Shown here piece after piece: positions 35,685 through 42,602 of a stretch of DNA of 64,000 bases. Every line of letters starts with the position of its first letter. Position 1 is the stretch's first letter. Below the pieces are notes generated by a model. The model worked only from the letters and a program-made list of their open reading frames with translations, was not told where the DNA came from and did no database searches. The position numbers and the translations under genes were made by a program. This stretch comes from Salinibacter sp. 10B (GTDB lineage Bacteria > Bacteroidota > Rhodothermia > Rhodothermales > Salinibacteraceae), in the NCBI RefSeq assembly GCF_002954405.1, contig NZ_MQWC01000004.1, positions 2,407,909 to 2,471,908 on the forward strand, read 5' to 3'.

Positions 35685-37436
35685 ATGACCCATTCGATTC
35701 GATACTTCCTGTTTCCTCCGTCCCTGGTTTTGCTGGGGGCCCTCCCCCTTCTTACCGGCTGCGGCGCCGGGGCCGACGAGTCCCCCAAGATGGAGGACGT
35801 GTCGCCCGCCCGCCAGACCGCCTTCCGCGTGCGCTCGGACGCCGACGTAGGATTGAATGCCGACGCGGGATGGGCGGGCCCGCTCAACGAGCCCGCCACC
35901 CTGCCGGTCGAGGCTCCGTTTCGGCTTCGGTTCGAGGTGGAGACGCCCCTGGACGCGCCGTTCGTCGAGCGCTTTCGGCTGCAGTACCGCCGCAACGGCG
36001 GGGCCTGGCGCCCGGTCCTAACCGCCGATTTTCCCTATGCTACCTCGGAGGTGACCCCTCGGGTGAGCGTAACCTCCACCGCCGCCTACGAGAATCTGGC
36101 AGACGCCACCGACTTGCTCGACGGATCGACGGCGTCGTATGCGGGTGGCAAGGGCGTGCGTCTCTCCGGTCAGGGTCCCGCTCTCCCGGATCACGGCGTG
36201 CAGAGCGAGTGGGAGTGGCCGCTGGTCATCCGACGGTACGCGGACGGCGCCGCGACGAACGAGGACGGCGACACGTTCGAGTTTCGAATGGTGGACGTAA
36301 AGGGGCGTCCGCTGGCCGCCGAATCGACGCCTAAGATAACGGCAACCATTCCCCCCCGGCTGCTGGGCGGCACCTATCCCGAAACGCCGGGCCGCCTCGG
36401 CCCCTGGGAAATGTCCGACGGCAGCCTCTACTTTCTCATGGAGCCGGCGGAGTCCTACAACAAGCTGATGACGGTCAAGTCGACTGACGGTGGGGACACG
36501 TGGCGGGAGGTCGACGGCGCCCACCGACCCGCGTCGGGCGACCTGGAGGGGTTCGCCTCCGCCGTCCACGACGGCACCATTCACATGCTCCACCAGATCG
36601 ACGCCGGGGTCCTGCACCACTCCTTCCGGACGACGGACCACCCGAACAATCCGGACAGATGGGCCGTGCGGGACGACACGGTCGCAACGCCCGGCGAGCC
36701 GCCCGTACAGGTTGCATCGATCACTGCCCGATCGGACGGGAGTCTCGTCGGGATTTACGGCGGGCCGGAGCACATCCACTACACGATCCGCAGCCCCGAC
36801 GGCACGTGGGGCGAGGAAACGACAATCCCCAGCGAGACGGGCGATCCGCTGTCGGGTCCGCAGTCGGTGCGCGGGACGGATGACACGGTGCACCTTGCCT
36901 ACACGCGCCGCGACGGCACGGCCTGGTATCGTCGCATCCGCCCGGACGGAAGCCTCTCGGCCCCTCAGCAGATCTCCTCTAAGCTGGGAACTGCGGAGAC
37001 AGACGTCGGCTCCGTCCTCCCCCTCGTGCACCTTCCGGAGACGAACACAACGGCCATTCTCTACCGTCGGGCGGACAGCACCCTGTGGGCACGTCGGGCA
37101 GACGCCGACGGCCAGTTGAGTGCCCCCGTCCAGGTCACCGAGCGCGCCGTCGTACAGAACGCGGCCGACTCCGACCAGGTAGGGGCCGATGCCGTTGCCA
37201 TCGGCTCGTCGATCCACGTCTTGTTCATCGAGAACGGGACGGGCCACCTCTACCACACCCGCAGCGACACCGCCGGCACCTGGACCCCCGCCACGCTGCA
37301 GGTCGACAGTGTGAACGCACAGTGGGTCCGCGGGCAACCGGTGCGGCAGGGACGCGCGTACGGCTACGTGTACGACGCTGGGTCGAACGGCGGGTCGGGG
37401 ATGAACTGGTACGGCGAGGTGCCGGTGGGCGAGTAG
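35685..37436 (+). CDS. BNR/sialidase-fold lipoprotein
   Basis: 583 residues with signal and lipobox LLTGC. The first ~210 residues look like a beta-sandwich (FRLRFEVETPLDAPFVERF and RLQYRRNGGAWRPVLTA). From about residue 230 a beta-propeller begins with Asp-box-like repeats: STDGGDTWREV, RSPDGTWGEE, RPDGSLSAPQ, ADGQLSAPVQ. No sialidase catalytic Arg triad or FRIP motif is evident, so it may bind carbohydrate or protein rather than cleave sialic acid. It is third in line after the TonB receptor and phosphatase genes, with 354 nt in front holding two hairpins. Confidence 0.75.
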   Translation: MTHSIRYFLFPPSLVLLGALPLLTGCGAGADESPKMEDVSPARQTAFRVRSDADVGLNADAGWAGPLNEPATLPVEAPFRLRFEVETPLDAPFVERFRLQYRRNGGAWRPVLTADFPYATSEVTPRVSVTSTAAYENLADATDLLDGSTASYAGGKGVRLSGQGPALPDHGVQSEWEWPLVIRRYADGAATNEDGDTFEFRMVDVKGRPLAAESTPKITATIPPRLLGGTYPETPGRLGPWEMSDGSLYFLMEPAESYNKLMTVKSTDGGDTWREVDGAHRPASGDLEGFASAVHDGTIHMLHQIDAGVLHHSFRTTDHPNNPDRWAVRDDTVATPGEPPVQVASITARSDGSLVGIYGGPEHIHYTIRSPDGTWGEETTIPSETGDPLSGPQSVRGTDDTVHLAYTRRDGTAWYRRIRPDGSLSAPQQISSKLGTAETDVGSVLPLVHLPETNTTAILYRRADSTLWARRADADGQLSAPVQVTERAVVQNAADSDQVGADAVAIGSSIHVLFIENGTGHLYHTRSDTAGTWTPATLQVDSVNAQWVRGQPVRQGRAYGYVYDAGSNGGSGMNWYGEVPVGE

Positions 37437-37473
37437 TGACAACATCCGACCGTAGCGATTCTTCGGCTCAACG

Positions 37474-37503
37474 GCTCCCTCCGCGTTCGCCGGGGGAGCC
37501 GGG
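37474..37503 (+). terminator. Hairpin after the BNR lipoprotein gene
   Basis: CGGCTCCC (37474-37481) pairs with GGGAGCCG (37496-37503), followed by GGTCTATTTCTG; the sequence closely resembles the hairpin at 35387-35422. Likely terminator 37 nt after the stop. Confidence 0.6.
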
Positions 37504-37553
37504 TCTATTTCTGTCCTTCCCCCAACTGTCCGACGCCATAATCCAATCTGTTG

Positions 37554-37587
37554 TGATTCCCAATCCTCCTTTAAATATTGGGAATCA
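37554..37587. promoter_or_regulatory. Perfect 11-bp inverted repeat before the 37623 gene
   Basis: TGATTCCCAAT at 37554-37564 and ATTGGGAATCA at 37577-37587 are exact complements with a 12-nt AT-rich centre. It ends 35 nt before the start codon at 37623, so it is an operator or 5'-leader hairpin; there is no T tract, which argues against a terminator. Confidence 0.6.
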
Positions 37588-37622
37588 TCATTTCCTCCTG
37601 ACGATCCTTTCCCCTCTCCCTC

Positions 37623-38456
37623 ATGTCTAAGTGGAAGTTATCGCTCTACGGGTGGTTGAGCTTCCTCTCGTTTCCCGTTGCGTTCTTCAGTACCATCGGA
37701 GTGGTGTACCTCGTGTTTGGGAGCTACGTCGAGCCGCTCGTGTCTTCGACTCCATTTCCCGAACCCTACCTCCCGCCGATTATCTTCGTGGTGACCCTTG
37801 CGTTGGGGCTCTATGGGATGAAGGTGTTCAACTCGCGCTCAACCCGCGTTCGCCAGAACTTGTGGAAGAAGGCAAACCTCCACCCGACCAGCGAGAACGA
37901 ATCTACGGGCACCGTGCGCGGATGCACGGTTCGCGCTCGCCCAGACACATGGCAAGACTCGGTCGGGGACGGGAACTCCTCCGCCACAACCGTCGAGGCC
38001 GAGATGGGCCAACCGGTCGACGAAGGGGCCGTCGTCGACTTTGCTCCCAGCCAGAAGGTTCAGTCCCTCGCCGAAACAAACCCGACGTTCGTCTTCGAGG
38101 AGGACGAGGATCTCGCCGTGGTGGGGGAATCGGAGGCGTGTGTCCAGGCGCTCCTCTCCGGGCGCGCCCGAGAGGCCCTGCTCGAACTCGACACCATCGG
38201 GAAGCTCCGCGTCGGCAAGTCCAGCAATCTGATTGCCGACCCCGTCGGGAACGCCCTGGAGTCGCTGTTTGGCGAGGACGCCGCCGAATCGGGACTCGGC
38301 GGCGACGCCTCGACGGTCACCCATCAGCTGAAGGGACTGATCCTCGATCCCGATAAACTCAAACGTCAGATCGACGCCGTGGCCGTGGTCGCGAATGCGT
38401 TCGAGAGCGCTACTGTCGAATCTCAGGACGAGTCCCACGACCCCGACAGGACATAA
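37623..38456 (+). CDS. Membrane protein of unknown function with acidic cytosolic domain
   Basis: 277 residues. Two transmembrane helices (about 12-36 and 50-66) are followed by a soluble acidic domain with segments such as FVFEEDEDLAVVGESEACV. I do not recognise the family. Spacing and the inverted repeat just upstream suggest its own promoter. The 3' end is convergent with the GNAT gene. Confidence 0.65.
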   Translation: MSKWKLSLYGWLSFLSFPVAFFSTIGVVYLVFGSYVEPLVSSTPFPEPYLPPIIFVVTLALGLYGMKVFNSRSTRVRQNLWKKANLHPTSENESTGTVRGCTVRARPDTWQDSVGDGNSSATTVEAEMGQPVDEGAVVDFAPSQKVQSLAETNPTFVFEEDEDLAVVGESEACVQALLSGRAREALLELDTIGKLRVGKSSNLIADPVGNALESLFGEDAAESGLGGDASTVTHQLKGLILDPDKLKRQIDAVAVVANAFESATVESQDESHDPDRT

Positions 38457-38482
38457 AACGGCCGCTCGCCTTGAGTAAAATG

Positions 38483-38968
38483 TCAGAGGCGGCGGTACAT
38501 CACGTGGGCATCAACCAACCCCTTCTCCGCGTGGTCAAAGACCTCCGGCAACGTACCCACGATATCGAAGCCCATCTTCTTCCACAGGTGAACGGCCGCC
38601 TCATTGGTGGCCACGACGAGGTTGTACTGCATGGCCTCATACCCAAGCCGTCGCGCCGCCTTTAGTGAGTGCTCGCACAGGGCCTGCCCGATGCCCTGCC
38701 CCCGCGCGTCGGCGCGCACCATGTATCCCGCATTGCAGACGTGGGCGCCCCGACCCGGCTGATTGTCCTTGAGATAGTACGTGCCAACAATCGCCCCCTC
38801 GCGTTCGGCGACGTAGCACGCCCGCGGGTCGTCCATCCAAAGCCGCAGGCCCTCCGCTTTCTCGATATCGGACGGATAGGCGTAGGTAGTGCCGTCCGAG
38901 ACCACGTCGTGGAAGAGGGTCCAGATGGCGTCGCGATCCCGACACTGGGCGCTGCGAATGTTGAGCAT
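38483..38968 (-). CDS. GNAT-family N-acetyltransferase
   Basis: 161 residues, cytosolic. The acetyl-CoA motif is RADARGQGIGQALCEHSLKA, preceded by the strand GAHVCNAGYMV, and the C-terminal HLWKKMGFDIVGTLP is typical of the family. The early TLFHDVVSDGTTYAY recalls phosphinothricin/amino-acid acetyltransferases, but the substrate is not certain. Confidence 0.88.
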   Translation of the reverse strand: MLNIRSAQCRDRDAIWTLFHDVVSDGTTYAYPSDIEKAEGLRLWMDDPRACYVAEREGAIVGTYYLKDNQPGRGAHVCNAGYMVRADARGQGIGQALCEHSLKAARRLGYEAMQYNLVVATNEAAVHLWKKMGFDIVGTLPEVFDHAEKGLVDAHVMYRRL

Positions 38969-39136
38969 GAACGAGTGTTGCTGTATTGCGCACAGAAAAT
39001 GCCTTCCAATCCCGGAATTCTTGAGGCTGTCGAACGGGCCTGATCTTCGCTCGCACGACTCAACAAGGACAATCCTGACGACGAATGACGGGAAGCATCC
39101 CAGAAATGTGGCTCTCCCCCAGGCCGAATGAACGAA

Positions 39137-39760
39137 TCAGGCAATCAGGTGCTCGGCAAGATAGAGCCAATAGCCTAACGCGAAAAGCTCCACCCCAGCG
39201 AAGAACATTGCTAAACGTCCCTCCACATCATCTTTCAACGGTAAGGACCATATGAGCAGATAGCCCGGCGAGAGAAAAAGAAGGATTCCCAGAACATAAA
39301 CGAACCAGTCCATATCTCTGGCAATCACCTGTTCTTCCCTCAGTAGCTTCACGCTGACCGTGTTCTCCAGAATTGCTGTCGTTCGAGTCACCAACGAATC
39401 ATCCGACTCAATTCGCTTGGCGAGGTAATCGGGAACATTGAATTTCCGGAGGTGCCATTTCTTCTCGCCCGAAACTTGACGGGCATAGACGACGAGATCG
39501 CTGGGCTGCTCCACCGGACTGAATGCGTAAAGAAGCGCCTCTCCCCCCTGGGACGTCTCAGGCACCTTCATGACCCGAGTAGGGACATACGTTTCTCCTA
39601 CCGTACTGGGAAGCGAAACGTCAACCGCAATGAGGAGAGCAAGAGCGAGACTTGGATACGCCAAGTAGCGAAGTACCCGAGGCAGGTACTTCCTCAGGTA
39701 TTTCCTGTAGTCGATCTTGTAGAACCGCCTACGACTTCTCCATCGGTCGTGGTGACTCAT
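39137..39760 (-). CDS. Hypothetical membrane protein
   Basis: 207 residues. A very basic N-terminus (RWRSRRRFYKIDYRKYLRKY) leads into one helix (about 32-48), then an extracytoplasmic domain of ~90 residues, and two C-terminal helices (about 152-172 and 184-203). Codon use is somewhat less GC-rich than in the neighbours. Family unknown. Confidence 0.6.
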   Translation of the reverse strand: MSHHDRWRSRRRFYKIDYRKYLRKYLPRVLRYLAYPSLALALLIAVDVSLPSTVGETYVPTRVMKVPETSQGGEALLYAFSPVEQPSDLVVYARQVSGEKKWHLRKFNVPDYLAKRIESDDSLVTRTTAILENTVSVKLLREEQVIARDMDWFVYVLGILLFLSPGYLLIWSLPLKDDVEGRLAMFFAGVELFALGYWLYLAEHLIA

Positions 39761-39831
39761 CGGGGTCCCGGCCAGGGCCTGGTCCAGAATTATCAGTTCG
39801 GAGATTCAGCAGCGAACCCGGGGACGCCTCT

Positions 39832-40560
39832 CTACGCCGAACACCGGGCCCGCAGCCGCTGCGCGTCGTGCGGGGCGTGGCCCTCGCCCGCCGTGTTGTT
39901 GAAGAAGACGTACACGTCGCGCCCCTCTGCCCGCCACTCGGCAACAGCGTCTGCCCACTCATCGAGCGCGGCATCGGTGTACCGCCCGCGGTACGCCTCG
40001 CCGGCTCCATGCAGCCGCACGTACACGAAATCGGTCGTCACGGTGCGGAGGGTAGACCGGTCGCCGTAGTCGTAGATGCAGAACGCGGCGTCGTGGGCCG
40101 CCAGCGCCTCGGTCGTCCCCTCATTCAGCCACGTCGGGTCCCGAAACTCGAAGACGTGCCGATGCTCGTCGTCGAGCACCGCGAGAAAGTTGTGCAGGCG
40201 CTCCAGATTCTGATGCCAGTTCGGCGGGCACTGAAAAAGAATCGGCCCCAAGGCATCGCCGAGCGGCTCGACGTTCCGATAGAGGTTTTGGATCGGCTCC
40301 TCGGGATCCTTCAGCTTCTTGAAGTGGGTAATGTACTGGTTGGCCTTGACGACAAACGTAAAGTCGTCCGGCGTCTGCTCACGCCAGTTGTGGAGCGTCT
40401 CTTCATCGGGGCTCTGGTAGAAGGTGTTGTTGACCTCGACACTGCCGAACGTGTCGGCGTAGAACGAAAGGCGATCGCTCTGCGCGAGGTCGTCGGAGTA
40501 GAAGCGGCCAGCAAACGCGTCGTGCTGCCAACCGGAGGTTCCGATGTGAAGCTGGGACAT
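39832..40560 (-). CDS. DUF72-family protein
   Basis: 242 residues from the ATG at 40560. The TIM-barrel DUF72 (YecE-like) signatures are plain: LHIGTSGWQHDAFAGRFYSD, VEVNNTFYQSP, FVVKANQYITHFKKL, FEFRDPTWLN and FVYVRLHG. Biochemical role is not established for the family. It follows mutM by 34 nt on the same strand and is probably co-transcribed; pairing with a DNA repair gene may be functional or chance. Confidence 0.92.
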   Translation of the reverse strand: MSQLHIGTSGWQHDAFAGRFYSDDLAQSDRLSFYADTFGSVEVNNTFYQSPDEETLHNWREQTPDDFTFVVKANQYITHFKKLKDPEEPIQNLYRNVEPLGDALGPILFQCPPNWHQNLERLHNFLAVLDDEHRHVFEFRDPTWLNEGTTEALAAHDAAFCIYDYGDRSTLRTVTTDFVYVRLHGAGEAYRGRYTDAALDEWADAVAEWRAEGRDVYVFFNNTAGEGHAPHDAQRLRARCSA

Positions 40561-40594
40561 GGGACACAGGGGAATGAGAAAAGCAGAGGAGCGG

Positions 40595-41389
40595 TTACGC
40601 CGGCGGCGACTGCCGAGCGGGAGAGAAGTAGGCCGTGCGCCCCGAGACCTGTTCGGTTTCGAGCGGCACACCCGTGTCCGGGCATCGTTCGTCGCCGTAG
40701 CGGTGGGGAAGCATGAAGCGCTCCGGATCCAGCGCCGTGGGATCGGACTCCACGTCGATCGCTGCGTCGAGGACGACCTGGATGGCGTCGTAGAGGCTCC
40801 GCAGGTTGGCCTCCGAGAGTTCGGGCACGGTCGTGGCCGGGTGGATGCCCTCCTGGTACAGTGCTTCGTCGGCGTAGATGTTGCCGAGGCCGGCCACCAC
40901 TTGTTGGTCCAGCAAACGGCCCTTGATGCTGCCGCGACGGCCCTCCAGTTGCTCAAGGAATGCCTCTACGTCCACCCGGCGGGCATCCGGCCCCAGTTCT
41001 TTTTCTTCCAGGAAGGCCTCCGGCGTATCGATGAGGCGCACGCGGGCAAACTTGCGCGGGCAGACGAATGCGAGGTGCCCCCCGTCCTCGAAGTGCAATT
41101 GGATATACGCGTACTCGGACGGATCACCATTCTCTACGATTTCCACTTTGCCCGTCATGCCGAAGTGGAAGGCCAGCCAGCCGGTCTCGTCCCCGTACTT
41201 TGCGAAGACGTGCTTGCCGTGGCGGTGCGTCTCCGTCAGTGTCTGTCCGGAGAGGACCTCGTCGAACCGGTGGGGCTCCACGCCAGCGAGGATGCGCGGG
41301 TCGACGACGTTGGTCTGTGCAATCTTCCGGTTCAGGGCTCCGTCGGCGATGCGGCGCCGGTAGACGACATTGTCGGGCAACTCGGGCAT
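40595..41389 (-). CDS. mutM: Fpg/Nei-family DNA glycosylase lacking the zinc finger ligands
   Basis: 264 residues. The catalytic Pro-Glu pair follows the initiator Met (PELPDN), the conserved Lys is in HGKHVFAKY, and the helix-two-turns-helix is GRLLDQQVVAGLGNIYADEA. These mark an enzyme that excises oxidised bases such as 8-oxoguanine or FapyG. The C-terminal zinc finger, normally Cys-x2-Cys...Cys-x2-Cys, is HRYGDERCPDTGVPLETEQV followed by SGRTAYFSPARQ: only one Cys remains while the DNA-contacting Arg is kept. It is thus a zinc-less finger, as in some other Fpg/Nei proteins. First gene of a unit with the DUF72 gene. Confidence 0.87.
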   Translation of the reverse strand: MPELPDNVVYRRRIADGALNRKIAQTNVVDPRILAGVEPHRFDEVLSGQTLTETHRHGKHVFAKYGDETGWLAFHFGMTGKVEIVENGDPSEYAYIQLHFEDGGHLAFVCPRKFARVRLIDTPEAFLEEKELGPDARRVDVEAFLEQLEGRRGSIKGRLLDQQVVAGLGNIYADEALYQEGIHPATTVPELSEANLRSLYDAIQVVLDAAIDVESDPTALDPERFMLPHRYGDERCPDTGVPLETEQVSGRTAYFSPARQSPPA

Positions 41390-41391
41390 GG

Positions 41392-41429
41392 AGTGTGGAA
41401 GTGTGAATGTCTGGACGTATGGAGGACGG
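41392..41429. repeat. Intergenic word repeat upstream of mutM
   Basis: GTGTGGAAGTGTGAATGTCTGGACGTATGGAGG-like words directly before the mutM start; a member of the same G-rich word family as 6218-6247 and 8181-8210. Confidence 0.4.
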
Positions 41430-41517
41430 GAGGCCTATAGCCACAATTCCCGCAGGCCTTTACGACCAACCGCCGCCAGGCTTCCACGTCCTCGTCCCCG
41501 ATCGCGCCCAGTTGAGC

Positions 41518-41561
41518 AAAAATAAAAATGCCCGCCTCTTCCGGGGAGGAGAGAGGCAGGC
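41518..41561 (-). terminator. Rho-independent terminator of the candidate RNA
   Basis: On the minus strand GCCTGCCTCT pairs with AGAGGCGGGC (10 bp with one mismatch) across a 12-nt loop, followed by ATTTTTATTTTT. A TATTTTTG also present in the T tract might serve as a -7 box for mutM, but no -33 box is seen. Confidence 0.75.
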
Positions 41562-41976
41562 GTGAGATCGCGTTTCTCGAACGGGTTGATTACGGTCGCT
41601 TCGGTAATCCTCGCTCTGCAGAGCAAGTGACGCCGGTGAACCCATTCGTCGCGACGGAGCACTGCTATACGAACGCAGTGTCCTCAGCAATTTTCCGACT
41701 GCAGACGACGATCCGCCGCCCCCTCGCGGAGCGGGCGATCGTCCCGGGTCAAATCGGCTGCACGGCGGGACGAAACGCCCCGGTTGTGAGCCAGAATGCG
41801 CCGGCGACGCCAGGCGCGGCGGGGAGTCGGAAGCGTGGGAAAGAACGCGTTCATGTAACATCATCGGGTGGTTCGGGAAATCAGTGAGGACCGGCGAGCC
41901 GTGGCCCGTCCGATCGCGCCTTCAGACCCCCAAGGACGACCCTGAGTTTTCAAGCTTTCGTGGAGGAAGCGATTCC
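41518..41976 (-). ncRNA. Candidate structured non-coding RNA
   Basis: No protein gene lies here, but on the minus strand the region between a TAnnTTTG box (41983-41990) and a terminator (41518-41561) is highly structured. Reading 5' to 3': hairpin GACGATC/GATCGTC (41707-41743), hairpin GGACACTGC/GCAGTGCTCC (41656-41683), then a long-range helix pairing CGAATGGGTT (41639-41648) with AACCCGTTCG (41578-41587), extended by GTCGCG/CGCGAT. That helix encloses GCTCTGCAGAGC (41613-41624) and GATTAC/GTAATC (41588-41609). RNase P, tmRNA and SRP signature sequences are absent; 6S RNA is possible but unproven. The 5' end is inferred and may be further in. Confidence 0.5.
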
Positions 41977-41982
41977 GTCACA

Positions 41983-41990
41983 CAAAGGTA
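41983..41990 (-). promoter_or_regulatory. Putative Bacteroidota-type -7 box
   Basis: TACCTTTG on the minus strand is an exact match to TAnnTTTG. A TTTTC tract lies about 16-19 nt further upstream where TTTG would be expected, so the -33 box is weak. It would start transcription into the structured region near 41976. Confidence 0.4.
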
Positions 41991-42059
41991 TCACAGATTG
42001 AGCCGAAAACCGCTTCCACGTCCCGGCATCGTCCCAACGAGATGCCTACAAGCCCAAGG

Positions 42060-42133
42060 GCCTCCGCTTCTCAACCAACCAATTCACAAACGGAGGCTTT
42101 CGGTTTGATTTTCTATTGCATCGGGAACCTTTC
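42060..42133 (+). promoter_or_regulatory. Inverted repeat and putative rpsT promoter
   Basis: GCCTCCG (42060-42066) and CGGAGGC (42091-42097) form a 7-bp inverted repeat followed by TTTCGGTTT. TTTG at 42104-42107 and AACCTTTC at 42126-42133, 18 nt apart, approximate the TTTG/TAnnTTTG promoter. The start codon of rpsT is about 95 nt further on, leaving a leader in which S20 autoregulation could act. Confidence 0.35.
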
Positions 42134-42228
42134 CCCTGCGCGGAATCTTGTGTGTTCATTGCGACTCGCCCACATCCCTGTGGACGAGCACGACCATAAC
42201 AAGCTCACCGACCCCAGCGACACACACC

Positions 42229-42486
42229 ATGCCCACGCACAAATCGGCCAAGAAGCGCGTTCGCCAGAACGAAAAGCGACGCAAGCAAAACCAGTCCCGA
42301 AAGACCCGCGCCCGAACCAAGATCAAGAAGCTCAAGTCCACCGATGACCCGGAGGCCGCACGGGAGCTCCTGAACGACGTAAAGGGCGACCTGGACGGCC
42401 TCGCGGCGAAGGGCATCATTCACAAGAACCGCGCCGCCCGAAAGAAGAGCAAGCTGGAGAAGTACGTGGACAACCTCGACGCGTAG
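42229..42486 (+). CDS. rpsT: 30S ribosomal protein S20
   Basis: 85 residues from the ATG at 42229. The very basic N-terminus MPTHKSAKKRVRQNEKRRKQ, followed by KTRARTKIKKLK, and the C-terminal KGIIHKNRAARKKSKL are the S20 signature. It binds the 5' and 3' minor domains of 16S rRNA during 30S assembly. The in-frame upstream extension to 42148 is not part of the protein. Single gene, ended by the hairpin at 42521-42555. Confidence 0.96.
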   Translation: MPTHKSAKKRVRQNEKRRKQNQSRKTRARTKIKKLKSTDDPEAARELLNDVKGDLDGLAAKGIIHKNRAARKKSKLEKYVDNLDA

Positions 42487-42520
42487 GCGCTGCTATCATT
42501 GCTCGGTACGAGCAGCCGTC

Positions 42521-42555
42521 CCCGTAGCGCCGTTGACGCCCAACGGCACTACGGG
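42521..42555. terminator. Hairpin repeat copy 2, likely terminator between rpsT and the receptor gene
   Basis: CCCGTAGCGCCGTTG (42521-42535) pairs with CAACGGCACTACGGG (42541-42555), 14 of 15 bp, with a 5-nt loop; CTCTTTT follows 6 nt later. It sits between convergent genes and shares its core with 35566-35599. Confidence 0.7.
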
Positions 42556-42602
42556 TCCAGCTCTTTTCCGATGGCAGAGGACCCCCTGCCCCTGCATGTC
42601 CT

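Noticed and set aside
41460-41864. Protein-coding frames across the structured RNA region
   Set aside because: Pro/Arg/Ser-rich translations without a family pattern, overlapping hairpins and the terminator.
41518-41990. RNase P RNA, tmRNA or SRP RNA at this locus
   Set aside because: None of GAGGAAAGTCC, a GGTTCGA-type tRNA-like end with tag reading frame, or the SRP GGAAG/AGCAG loop was found; only the general structure supports an RNA.
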